Part shown: piece after piece, positions 16,636 to 24,559 of the stretch
Numbering within the stretch: the stretch's first letter is position 1
How the letters are laid out: every line of letters begins with the position of its first letter
Assembly (NCBI GenBank): GCA_016791475.1
Contig: JAEUWI010000052.1
Location: 1 to 51,504, forward strand
Reading direction: 5' to 3'
Origin: Candidatus Hydrogenedentota bacterium
GTDB taxonomy: Bacteria; Hydrogenedentota; Hydrogenedentia; Hydrogenedentales; JAEUWI01
DNA: 51,504 nt
Notes under the pieces: generated by a model
The model's database searches: none
Seen by the model: only the letters and a program-made list of their open reading frames with translations
What the model was told of the DNA's origin: nothing
Translations under genes and position numbers: made by a program

Positions 16636-18054
16636 ATGAAGTACGAAGATTTCCTGCTGGCCCAGACCCGGCGCCAGTTCTTTTCGCGATCGGCACGGGG
16701 TATTGGTTCGCTTGCCCTCGCCGGGCTCCTGAATCGCGTGGCCGAGGCCAGCACGAACGAAGCGAAGCTGGGCCTTATTTCTCCACTGCATCGTGTGCCC
16801 AAAGCGAAACGCGTGATCTATCTTTTCATGGCGGGCGGGCCGTCCCATCTGGAAACCCTGGACTACAAGCCGAAACTGGCGGAGCTGGATGGCCAGCCCA
16901 TGCCCGAATCGGTGACCCAGGGCCAGCCGATCGCCCAGTTGCAGGGCCAGACCCTGCGCTGCCTCGCCCCGCAGCACACCTTTGCACGGTACGGAAAATC
17001 CCAGCAGGAAATCTCCACGATTCTACCCAACATCGCGGGTATTGCCGACGATATCTGCATTATCCGGTCCATGCAGACCGAGCAGATCAACCACGATCCC
17101 GCCCAGACCTTCATGAATACCGGCACGTCCATCTCCGGGCGCCCCAGCATGGGAAGCTGGATCACCTATGGCCTGGGCAACGAAGCCGACAACCTGCCGG
17201 GCTTCGTGGTGCTGACTTCGGCCGGCGGCGGACAGAACCAGCCCATCGCCGCGCGGCAATGGCACAGCGGATTTCTTCCGAGCAAGTTCCAGGGGGTTCA
17301 ATTTCACTCCCAGGGCGATCCGGTGCTCTACCTGAGCAATCCCCAGGGTGTGAACGCGAAACAGCAGCGGGACGTGGTGGATGCGGTTCAGGCCATGAAC
17401 CAGTACCACGACGACGTTACCGACGACCCCGAGATCCAGACCCGGATCAGCCAGTACGAGATGGCCTTTAAAATGCAGACCAGCGTGCCCGATCTGGTGG
17501 ACTTCTCCGACGAGCCCCAGCACATCAAGGAGATGTATGGCACGGAGGGCTCGGACGGCACCTTTGCGTCCAACTGTCTGCTGGCCCGTCGCATGGCGGA
17601 GCGCGGCGTGCGCTTCATTCAGCTTTATCATCGCGGGTGGGATCACCACGGCGATGTAAAGAATGGCGTTGCGACCACGGCCGGTCTGGTGGACAAGGCT
17701 TCGGCGGCGCTGGTGAAGGATCTGGCCCAGCGGGGGATGCTGGAGGACACGCTGGTGATCTGGGGCGGTGAATTTGGCCGCACACCCATGGCCCAGGGCA
17801 CGGGCCGGGATCACCATATCCGCGGTTTCTCCCTGTGGATGGCGGGCGGCGGGGTGAAGGGTGGACTGACGCACGGGGCCACGGATGACTTTGGATACTA
17901 TGCCGTGCAGGATGTGGTCCACGTGCACGATTTTCACGCAACCCTGCTTCAACTGCTGGGCATCGAGCACACCAAACTGACCTATCGCTTCCAGGGGCGC
18001 GATTTCCGCCTGACGGACGTCGCCGGGAATGTGGTCCAGGCTATTCTGGCGTAA
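16636..18054 (+). CDS. DUF1501 family protein, Tat-exported
   Basis: The 472-aa product has a twin-arginine leader (TRRQFFSRSARG). I start it at the ATG at 16636, which has AGGTG 6 nt upstream; the GTG at 16627 is an alternative. DUF1501 is related to the alkaline-phosphatase/sulfatase fold, seen here in MAGGPSHLETLDYKP near the N-terminus, RGWDHHGDVKNG in the middle, and the metal-site-like VIWGGEFGRTP and GRDHHIRGFSLW near the C-terminus. It lies right after the DUF1549/DUF1553 gene, a pairing repeated many times in planctomycete genomes, so the two likely work together in the periplasm. Its 3' end overlaps the convergent STAS gene by 14 nt. Confidence 0.93.
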   Translation: MKYEDFLLAQTRRQFFSRSARGIGSLALAGLLNRVAEASTNEAKLGLISPLHRVPKAKRVIYLFMAGGPSHLETLDYKPKLAELDGQPMPESVTQGQPIAQLQGQTLRCLAPQHTFARYGKSQQEISTILPNIAGIADDICIIRSMQTEQINHDPAQTFMNTGTSISGRPSMGSWITYGLGNEADNLPGFVVLTSAGGGQNQPIAARQWHSGFLPSKFQGVQFHSQGDPVLYLSNPQGVNAKQQRDVVDAVQAMNQYHDDVTDDPEIQTRISQYEMAFKMQTSVPDLVDFSDEPQHIKEMYGTEGSDGTFASNCLLARRMAERGVRFIQLYHRGWDHHGDVKNGVATTAGLVDKASAALVKDLAQRGMLEDTLVIWGGEFGRTPMAQGTGRDHHIRGFSLWMAGGGVKGGLTHGATDDFGYYAVQDVVHVHDFHATLLQLLGIEHTKLTYRFQGRDFRLTDVAGNVVQAILA

Positions 18055-18397
18055 CCTCGCCCCGATCCATGACGGACAGCGCCTCGGCGCGGCTGGCGTA
18101 GATATCGAAGATGCGGTACATGCGCACAAGTTCGAACAGGGTTCGCACGGGCTTGCTCATGCCGCAGAGCGCGAGGTGACCGCCCTTGTCGTGCATGGCG
18201 CGCAGGCAGGAAAGCATGGCTCCCAGGCCCGAACTGTCGACAAACTGCAACGCTTCCAGATCGAGGAGAATGCGGCTGTACTGTCCCAGCACGGGCTGCA
18301 TATCGTCCTTAAAGGTTTTGGTGTTGCTCGCGTCGAGGCTGTCACGGGTAAAGGCAATCACGGCGATGCCATTTTCCAAAATGGGCCGTGTGATCAT
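18041..18397 (-). CDS. STAS-domain protein (anti-sigma factor antagonist type)
   Basis: The 118-aa product is one STAS domain. The phospho-acceptor loop is intact: LQFVDSSGLGAML (D54, S55, S56). Such proteins bind a partner kinase or anti-sigma factor and are switched off by Ser phosphorylation. The ATG at 18397 has AGGAG 8 nt upstream. It is 48 nt downstream of the response regulator gene, with a GC-rich hairpin (18422-18441) between, so it is probably in the same operon. No RsbW-type kinase or PP2C phosphatase is in the window. Confidence 0.9.
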   Translation of the reverse strand: MITRPILENGIAVIAFTRDSLDASNTKTFKDDMQPVLGQYSRILLDLEALQFVDSSGLGAMLSCLRAMHDKGGHLALCGMSKPVRTLFELVRMYRIFDIYASRAEALSVMDRGEVTPE

Positions 18398-18421
18398 GTG
18401 GCCATCTCCTGAACTCCGGTG

Positions 18422-18441
18422 CGCCCCGGCTTCCCGGGGCG
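18422..18441 (-). other. Intercistronic hairpin between response regulator and STAS genes
   Basis: An 8-bp perfect GC stem (18422-18429 with 18434-18441) with a 4-nt loop lies between the two minus-strand genes. It has no T-tract, so it may process or attenuate the mRNA rather than end it. Confidence 0.45.
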
Positions 18442-18445
18442 ATTG

Positions 18446-19159
18446 CTATTCAAACTCGCCCTCGAAACGGTAACCCTTGCCCCAAACCGTGTGGATCAGC
18501 CGGGGTTTCGCGGGGTCGTCCTCCAGCTTCTTGCGAAGCCGGCCCATGTGCACATCCACCAGGCGTTCGTCGCCCGCATACTTGAAGTCCCAGGCCTGAC
18601 TGATGAGCTGGCTCCGCCCGATGACCTGTCCCCGCCGCCGGGCCAGGGCATGAAGCAAATCGAACTCGATGGGGGTGAGCTTCACTTCCTGGCCGTGTTT
18701 CCACACGATACGCGCGCCGGGGTCAATGGTCAGTTCCTTGAAGACGAGGGAGTTGCCGGAGCGGGCCGGCCCCTTCGCGCGGCGGAGAATGGCCTGAACC
18801 CGCGCGGTGAGTTCTTTCGGGTCAAAAGGCTTGGTCAGATAGTCGTCGGCGCCCATGGTGAGGGCGGCGACCTTTACATAACTGATGGAGGTGGTGGTGA
18901 GCATGAGCACGCAGGCGTCGGATTCCTTGCGCATCTGCCGCAGGACTTCGATACCGTCCATGGCCGGCTCGCTGTGATCGCCCGCATCCAGGTTGATGTC
19001 GAGCACGACCAAATCGGGGCTGTTCTCCGCGATGAGGGCGAGCGCGTCTCGACCATTGGTGGCGGTTGTTACGGTGTAACCGTCGTTTTCGAGAACCTGA
19101 CGCGTTTTCGTCAGCGCCTCGGCTTCATCTTCAACGACCAGAATTTTTTCAGTGTGCAT
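18446..19159 (-). CDS. OmpR/PhoB-family response regulator with an enlarged beta3-alpha3 loop
   Basis: The 237-aa product has a receiver domain (acidic pair E10/D11, phospho-acceptor D54 in VVLDINL, TTT at 88-90, K110 in LTKPFDP) and a PhoB-type winged-helix DNA-binding domain (about 135-235, ending VWGKGYRFEGEFE). The start at 19159 has AGGGG about 6 nt upstream. Between D54 and the conserved MDG there are seven more residues (DAGDHSEPA) than in PhoB or OmpR, right beside the phosphorylation site. The gene lies 241 nt downstream of the histidine kinase and is its likely partner. Confidence 0.92.
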   Translation of the reverse strand: MHTEKILVVEDEAEALTKTRQVLENDGYTVTTATNGRDALALIAENSPDLVVLDINLDAGDHSEPAMDGIEVLRQMRKESDACVLMLTTTSISYVKVAALTMGADDYLTKPFDPKELTARVQAILRRAKGPARSGNSLVFKELTIDPGARIVWKHGQEVKLTPIEFDLLHALARRRGQVIGRSQLISQAWDFKYAGDERLVDVHMGRLRKKLEDDPAKPRLIHTVWGKGYRFEGEFE

Positions 19160-19363
19160 CGTCTGCCCCTGATACCCTGCAATTGATCTCGTTCGATACG
19201 TCTGGGTGTCTCCGGATTCACGCAACTCCCGCTGCAAGCGACTCTCGGGGCCGCGGGCAAAGCTCGATGGCCGCACCCCGTTCCGGGCGAAGCGCTCCGG
19301 GCACGACACCGGTCGCTACGTGGAGGCCGAACCAACGCTCAATCCGGATTCGCCTCGGCCCTC

Positions 19364-19392
19364 ATTGTAACCTAAATGCGCTTCACTATCTA
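19364..19392 (-). promoter_or_regulatory. Possible promoter of the response regulator gene
   Basis: TACAAT (minus strand, 19369-19364) lies 17 bp after TAGATA (19392-19387), just past the kinase stop codon. If used, the regulator and STAS genes can be transcribed apart from the kinase. Confidence 0.3.
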
Positions 19393-19400
19393 GATCAATG

Positions 19401-20942
19401 TCATGGCACGGAAATGGGCGTGGGAATGGGTTCGCCGGGGCCTCCGGCGGGCTCCACCATCGCCGCGTCACAGGCGTTAAGCCGCACATGGATTGAGGCG
19501 CCAATGCCCTCCACGCCCTCCGCCCATACGGTTCCACCGTGTCGCTCGACAATTCTGCGCACAATCGCGAGCCCCAGTCCGCTTCCCTGATTGCCGGCCT
19601 GGTCGTGGATTTGCTTAAAGGGGGCGAACATGGCCTCCGCGTGATTCATGTGAAAGCCGATGCCGTTGTCCCGCACGCAGATCTGGACCGAATCGGCGGG
19701 GCAATCCTCGGCGTAGACCCAGGCGCGGGGGGCCTCCGCACCGCGGGTAAATTTGGTGGCGTTGCCCAGCAGATTGACAAAGACCTGCTTCAGGAGGGAG
19801 GGGTCGCCCTGACACCGGGGCAGCGGCTCCACCGTCAGGGCCATGGTCTCTCCCACGGAAACCGTTTCCCAGGCGGAGGCGATGACGGTATCCAGGTCGC
19901 AGGGTTCGAGCATGACGGGCTTCCGGCTGAGCCGTGAGAAGTCGAGGAGCCGATCAATCAGGTGCTGCATCTCGGCGACGCCGCGGGAAATCATGGTGCA
20001 GTAGTAGCGCCCCGAATCCCCGAGGCTGTCGCCGGTTTCCTCTTCGAGCATGCGGGCGAAGGAGCGGAGGAAGCGAAGGGGGGAGCGCAGATCGTGCGCA
20101 ATGGTGTAGTTGAAGGCTTCCAGTTCCTGGAGGGTGTCCTGCAGCTCGGCGGTGCGCTCTTCCACGCGCTGTTCCAGCGCCTTGTTCAACTCGTGCACCG
20201 TGTCCGTCGCGATCTTTTCCTCCGTGTTGTCCCAGGCCACGAACACGGCATGCTGCACATCCCCCCCTTTGTCGCGGTACGGAGAATAGACCATGTCCAG
20301 GTGCCTCCGGGCGCCGGAAGGCAGGGTAAGCCATCGCTGGACGTGCACTTCTTCGCCGCGGAAGCAGCGCTCCAGGCACGGTTCCACCATGGACTCATAG
20401 AGGGCGGTACCCCACACGGTTGGCGCGATGGTGCCGTTCATGGCTTCCGGTTCGGTGCTAAAGAGAGCGGCGAAGGAACGGTTCACCAATTCGTAGGTGT
20501 AGCTCCGGTCGACGAGCGCCATGAACTGGCGCGAAGAGTCCACCAGTTTCTCGTAGCGCTGCCACAGCTCGTGGGCCCCCATCTGCTGGGTCACATCCCG
20601 GTGCATCCAGACGCGGAATTCGCTTTCCTTGAAAACCTGCACCTCGTTCCAGGCGGGGAACTCATCGCCCCGCTCATAGCGTATGCGGAGCGGGCGCTCA
20701 ATGTTGCCCGCCTCCAGTGCTTTCCGGATGGTGTTCAGGCTTTCCGCGCCGGCATGGCGCTCCTGAAGAAAGGGGTGGACCGTGCCGGGAAGGCGGTCGG
20801 GCTCCATGCCCATCATGGAGGCGAAGGCATCGTTGCAGTACGTGATGTCGCCCTCTCGGGTGATGGCGATGCCCACGCTCAAGCGCGAAAGAATGCGAAC
20901 TCCCATGGACTCAAGCAGTTGTTCCGTGGGGTGATCGAGCAC
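19401..20942 (-). CDS. PAS-PAS sensor histidine kinase
   Basis: The 513-aa product has two PAS domains (about 15-115 and 130-240), a coiled-coil linker (about 245-277), a HisKA dimerisation helix with H283 in TIAHDLRSPL, and a HATPase domain with N box (N390/N394 in NLLGNATKF), G1 (DNGIGF, 425-430) and G2 (GSGLGL, 453-458). All catalytic motifs are intact. There is no transmembrane segment, so it senses a cytoplasmic signal. The start is a GTG at 20942 with AGGA 8-9 nt upstream, only 4 nt after the stop of the SGNH hydrolase gene, so the two are translationally close. The ligand of the PAS domains is unknown. Confidence 0.92.
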   Translation of the reverse strand: MLDHPTEQLLESMGVRILSRLSVGIAITREGDITYCNDAFASMMGMEPDRLPGTVHPFLQERHAGAESLNTIRKALEAGNIERPLRIRYERGDEFPAWNEVQVFKESEFRVWMHRDVTQQMGAHELWQRYEKLVDSSRQFMALVDRSYTYELVNRSFAALFSTEPEAMNGTIAPTVWGTALYESMVEPCLERCFRGEEVHVQRWLTLPSGARRHLDMVYSPYRDKGGDVQHAVFVAWDNTEEKIATDTVHELNKALEQRVEERTAELQDTLQELEAFNYTIAHDLRSPLRFLRSFARMLEEETGDSLGDSGRYYCTMISRGVAEMQHLIDRLLDFSRLSRKPVMLEPCDLDTVIASAWETVSVGETMALTVEPLPRCQGDPSLLKQVFVNLLGNATKFTRGAEAPRAWVYAEDCPADSVQICVRDNGIGFHMNHAEAMFAPFKQIHDQAGNQGSGLGLAIVRRIVERHGGTVWAEGVEGIGASIHVRLNACDAAMVEPAGGPGEPIPTPISVP

Positions 20943-20946
20943 GGTT

Positions 20947-22089
20947 CTATCCTTTCAGCGTTTCCGGGAAGAGCGCGAGCAGCACCTGTGCATAAACGCG
21001 GTAGCCGAAATCATTGGGGTGATTCACGCCGTTGCCCGCGATGTCTACAAAGCGCTTGCGGGCAAGAAAGGTGGACCAGAAGGAGGTCAGATCGGCCACG
21101 GCCACACCCGGGCCCCGCAAGGTCATGAGGGCATCGCGGTACAGGGGATAGAGGTCCGGGGCCGCGTGTTTCCAGTCCGCATTGCCCAGCATGGGCGACA
21201 CAATGATGAAAGAAGTCGGGGGATGGCCCGCCTTGATGCCGTCCATGATGCGCTGGATGTTCGCGGTGAAATCGGCTGGCGAAAAGCGCCCTGAGGCGTC
21301 GTTCATTCCGAAGGCGATGATGGCGATATCGGGCTTCTTTTCCGCCACCAGCGGGGCCTGCTCTATGCCCCAGGGCGCGCCCATGCCGCTTACGGAAAAG
21401 TTGGTGAACTGAATCGGGCTGCCGAATCGCGCCGTGAGCCCCTGGACGAAGAGATCGCCGTAGGCCGGCTGGTGGGGCGCCACACCCGCTACGCCGCTCG
21501 CGTTGAGGCCGAAGGAGATGCTGTCGCCCAGCAGGCAGACCGTGAGGGCGTCTCCCGCCGCGAGTTTACGATTGAGATCGGCAAGATTGTCCCCGGCCGG
21601 CTCGGGAACAGGTCCGCCCAGTTTGCTCCAGTCCTTCTTCTTGTGCTCGTAGGTCACTTCAACCTGCAAATCGTGGAAGAGGTGCTCGTTCTCGAAGAAG
21701 ATGTCCCGCGTGCCGTCGCGGTACAACTGGCCGGACTTGCCTATGGGCGGCTCGTAGTCCGCGCGCGTCGTAAAGGGGATACGGGTCTCTTTGGTGAGGG
21801 TGATCCGTCGCGCTTCTTTGTCCAGGAGGTAGTCCCGGCCCTCTTCAAAGGTTGTGCCCGTGGCCGTATGGACCACGGAGAGGATTTTTCTGGGCGTGAA
21901 AAGAAGGGTAGAGGTCGGGGCTGCACCCGCGCTTTCCTCCAGGAAGAAGCAGCTCTCGCCATGCATCGTGGCGCCCGTCCAGAAGGGCTCCAGGCGCCAG
22001 CGGCTGATGGCGTCATCGTCCGCGTGAGCGGCGAGCACCCCGAGGCCGCCGACGGCGGCCAGGGCCGCGAAGAATACAATTCGATACAT
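20947..22089 (-). CDS. Exported SGNH/GDSL-type hydrolase
   Basis: The 380-aa product has a signal peptide (cleavage near AHA-D, residue 23), a beta-rich N-terminal half (about 30-175) of unknown type, and a C-terminal SGNH hydrolase domain. The catalytic set is visible: GDS (S190), the block with GMND (N263) and the D360/H357 pair in NHPNDFGY. It is probably an esterase on sugars or cell-envelope esters. I chose the ATG at 22089 because it begins the signal peptide and has GGAG 8 nt upstream. It leads a minus-strand run with the histidine kinase, the response regulator and the STAS gene. Confidence 0.9.
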   Translation of the reverse strand: MYRIVFFAALAAVGGLGVLAAHADDDAISRWRLEPFWTGATMHGESCFFLEESAGAAPTSTLLFTPRKILSVVHTATGTTFEEGRDYLLDKEARRITLTKETRIPFTTRADYEPPIGKSGQLYRDGTRDIFFENEHLFHDLQVEVTYEHKKKDWSKLGGPVPEPAGDNLADLNRKLAAGDALTVCLLGDSISFGLNASGVAGVAPHQPAYGDLFVQGLTARFGSPIQFTNFSVSGMGAPWGIEQAPLVAEKKPDIAIIAFGMNDASGRFSPADFTANIQRIMDGIKAGHPPTSFIIVSPMLGNADWKHAAPDLYPLYRDALMTLRGPGVAVADLTSFWSTFLARKRFVDIAGNGVNHPNDFGYRVYAQVLLALFPETLKG

Positions 22090-22241
22090 CGATGATGCTC
22101 CATTAAAACTGTGTGGCGTGGTGACTCTGCTATACGATTGTGATCTATTTGCGGTAGTCGGGGCAAGGGAAAGAGCACTATTAAGCGTTGAGAGCATCGC
22201 CAAGGTGCTTGGACCGTACCTGTCGTAATTCGTGATTCTCG

Positions 22242-24413
22242 TCACCGGCTCAGCGTCTGGTACTTATTCAGTTGCTTCCAGGTTGGCGGAAGGACGGCGT
22301 TCAGGAGGATGGCCTCCTTGCCGAGGTCGTTGAGTCGAAAGGCCCCCTTAAAGCGCCCCGATGCCGATGTCGGTATGGAAAAGCCCGTAAATCGCGCTTC
22401 CGGTCCGTAGTAGACCGGGTAATAAACTCGTGTGGGACCGGAATTTCCCAGCGGCGCGGGGGGGACCGCCATCGTGCGGTCAAACTGAAAATTGGGGTGC
22501 GTCGCCTCGTAGCTGAAGTCTATGGAAATCCACTGGGGCCCACTCTGGAACTCCAGGACGAGCACATCGGCGTACATGGGGAGCCTGACGGGGGAATCCA
22601 TTTTTTTCGAGGCGTCGCCGAAGCCCGGAATGGCGTAGTGTGTTTTGTCTTCGCGCTCCTCGCGCTGGGTGATAAGCAGGGTGCGATCCTGGCTTTCGTA
22701 GCGCTCAATCATATGAGCGACCTGGCCGGATTGCCACCATCGTGCGGCGAACAGGGGCGCCAGCAGGAGTACCGCGGCGATCGCGGCGATCGCGGCAGCA
22801 CTTGCGCCCTGGCGGACCAGGGGGGCGGCCGCGTTAAGGGTCGCGCGATAGGTAACTTCCTTTCGGCGCCTCCAGAAGCCCATGCCGCACCAGACCAGCC
22901 ACTGGAGCAGAAAGCCAGCGGCAAAGAGAGAGAGGATTTCCATGTGGAAGGCATGCCGTTCACTGAAGCGCAGGGCCGGATAGCCCGCGAGCAACAGGAT
23001 GGCGCAGAAGAGGGCCGCGCCCAGGCGGGGGTTCATGGCCGCAATGCAGAGCAGCATGAGCGCGATGTGGTAGCGCCCGCCACCGGGCAGGGCGTCGAGC
23101 GCCCAGCGGCGAAGTTGCCACAGGCGCGCGAGAAATTGATTGGTGATGCCCCGGGGCGTAACGTCGGCCGTGCTGATCTGCAGTTCGTCGGCGGTGCGGA
23201 GCACGGAGGCATATCCGCGAATGATGAGGTCGGCGGGAAAAGTTGCTGCCATCTCGCGAAAATAGGCCTTGCCCGCGGCGTCATAGTCCGGCGAGTAGTG
23301 GCGAAAGATTTCCGTGCGCCCTGTGGTGCGGTGGGCATAGCCCATGAGGATCGCGCGGACGTATTCGTCAAGAAAGGGATCGCCGAAATCGTAGAGGGGC
23401 GCCTCTACACCGAGCCGCTGATCGCAGTACTTGGTGAAGCCGATGATCGTGTCGTGGGTCGCATTATTGACACGGGACAGGACCTGGAAGATGGGCCAGC
23501 CGAACACGGCGAAGGCGGCGACGAAGACGGCGATGACCGCGCCGCGCTTCCACCAGGTCTGCTTGACGGGGCCGGGCGAGAAGAGGGCTATGAGCCCGCA
23601 GAAGAGGGCGGCGGCAATGGAGACATCCTGCCGAAAACCGAGACCCAGGCCGGCGAACAGGCCGACAGCCGCCGCGAGGGGCAACTGGAAGCGCAGGGGC
23701 AGGGGACGCTTCACGATCCAGCCCGCCACAAGAATAAGGGCGAAGAAGAAAGGTGCTTTGCTGTAGTCGCGCAGTTGGGGCAACTGCTGGAGGTGGACCG
23801 GCGACGTCATGAGGAGTCCGGTGAACAGCGTGGCGAAACGCGGCCCCATGCCCAGGCGGAAAATGCCGTAGCCGAGGGCGTTGGTGATGCCATAGAGGAG
23901 GGCGTAGAGGGGCGTGAGTGATTGCCATGCCACGCCGAAGAGGGTGAACATGAGCGCCACGCTGAGCACCAGATAGCGATGAAAGCGCTGCCACTGGGTC
24001 CAGCCGGGAAACTGCTGGAGCGGGTGGAAGGCCTGAATCTCATCGTAGCTCATGCCCGAGGTGTCTTGCGGGAGCAGGGTCACGTTCTCAGGGATGCTCG
24101 CGCAATCGAAGGTATCGCTGCGGAGGTAGAGGAAATCCTCCAGCCCCGGTACTTCCGACATCATGGGGTTGGTGTAGCCATGGCCACAGGCAGTCATCAC
24201 GGCGGGACCGAAGACCTGCTGCCAGAACTCTGGTGGGCCGCCCCAGGTGCTGACATAGATAGCGCCGATGACCGCGGCGGTGGAGAAAAGTGCGGCGACG
24301 CGCAGACATTCACGCCCCGCAACGCGCCAGCCATGGCGAAAGGCCCGCGAAAATCTGGGTTCCGCCGGTGTTGCCTCACATGAAGTGACGGGTTGTTCGC
24401 TATGCTCGGTCAT
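22242..24413 (-). CDS. Large polytopic membrane protein, unknown function
   Basis: The 723-aa product has an N-terminal membrane anchor (about 35-55), a first extracytoplasmic loop with paired Cys (TACGHGY, TFDCASI), about ten further membrane helices up to residue 590, and a soluble C-terminal domain of about 130 residues. The architecture resembles GT-C glycosyltransferases or their planctomycete relatives, but I cannot point to a catalytic Asp motif. The ATG at 24413 has no Shine-Dalgarno; a TATAGT (minus strand, 24427-24422) lies just 8 nt upstream, which hints at a leaderless transcript. It is divergent from another large membrane protein gene at 24560. Confidence 0.8.
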   Translation of the reverse strand: MTEHSEQPVTSCEATPAEPRFSRAFRHGWRVAGRECLRVAALFSTAAVIGAIYVSTWGGPPEFWQQVFGPAVMTACGHGYTNPMMSEVPGLEDFLYLRSDTFDCASIPENVTLLPQDTSGMSYDEIQAFHPLQQFPGWTQWQRFHRYLVLSVALMFTLFGVAWQSLTPLYALLYGITNALGYGIFRLGMGPRFATLFTGLLMTSPVHLQQLPQLRDYSKAPFFFALILVAGWIVKRPLPLRFQLPLAAAVGLFAGLGLGFRQDVSIAAALFCGLIALFSPGPVKQTWWKRGAVIAVFVAAFAVFGWPIFQVLSRVNNATHDTIIGFTKYCDQRLGVEAPLYDFGDPFLDEYVRAILMGYAHRTTGRTEIFRHYSPDYDAAGKAYFREMAATFPADLIIRGYASVLRTADELQISTADVTPRGITNQFLARLWQLRRWALDALPGGGRYHIALMLLCIAAMNPRLGAALFCAILLLAGYPALRFSERHAFHMEILSLFAAGFLLQWLVWCGMGFWRRRKEVTYRATLNAAAPLVRQGASAAAIAAIAAVLLLAPLFAARWWQSGQVAHMIERYESQDRTLLITQREEREDKTHYAIPGFGDASKKMDSPVRLPMYADVLVLEFQSGPQWISIDFSYEATHPNFQFDRTMAVPPAPLGNSGPTRVYYPVYYGPEARFTGFSIPTSASGRFKGAFRLNDLGKEAILLNAVLPPTWKQLNKYQTLSR

Positions 24414-24433
24414 CGCGAGAAACTATAGCAGCA

Positions 24434-24468
24434 GGCAATGGACAATGAACAATTGACAATGGACAATG
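24434..24468. repeat. Heptad repeat array, left arm
   Basis: Five 7-bp units of the type caatgga/caatgaa/caattga, containing TTGACA once, lie in the divergent intergenic region. The right arm (24513-24546) is its near-perfect inverted copy. Confidence 0.85.
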
Positions 24469-24512
24469 CGCTCGAGCAACACATCCGGACCGGTCGCCAG
24501 ACTTCGGCAATC

Positions 24513-24546
24513 GTTGTCAATTGTCAATTGTCCATTGTTCATTGCC
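24513..24546. repeat. Heptad repeat array, right arm (inverted)
   Basis: Units ttgtcaa/ttgtcca/ttgttca are the reverse complement of the left arm. A CATAAT (24546-24551) at the edge of the array, with TTGTCA 19 bp upstream inside it, could be the promoter for the gene at 24560. Confidence 0.8.
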
Positions 24547-24559
24547 ATAATATCGCCCC

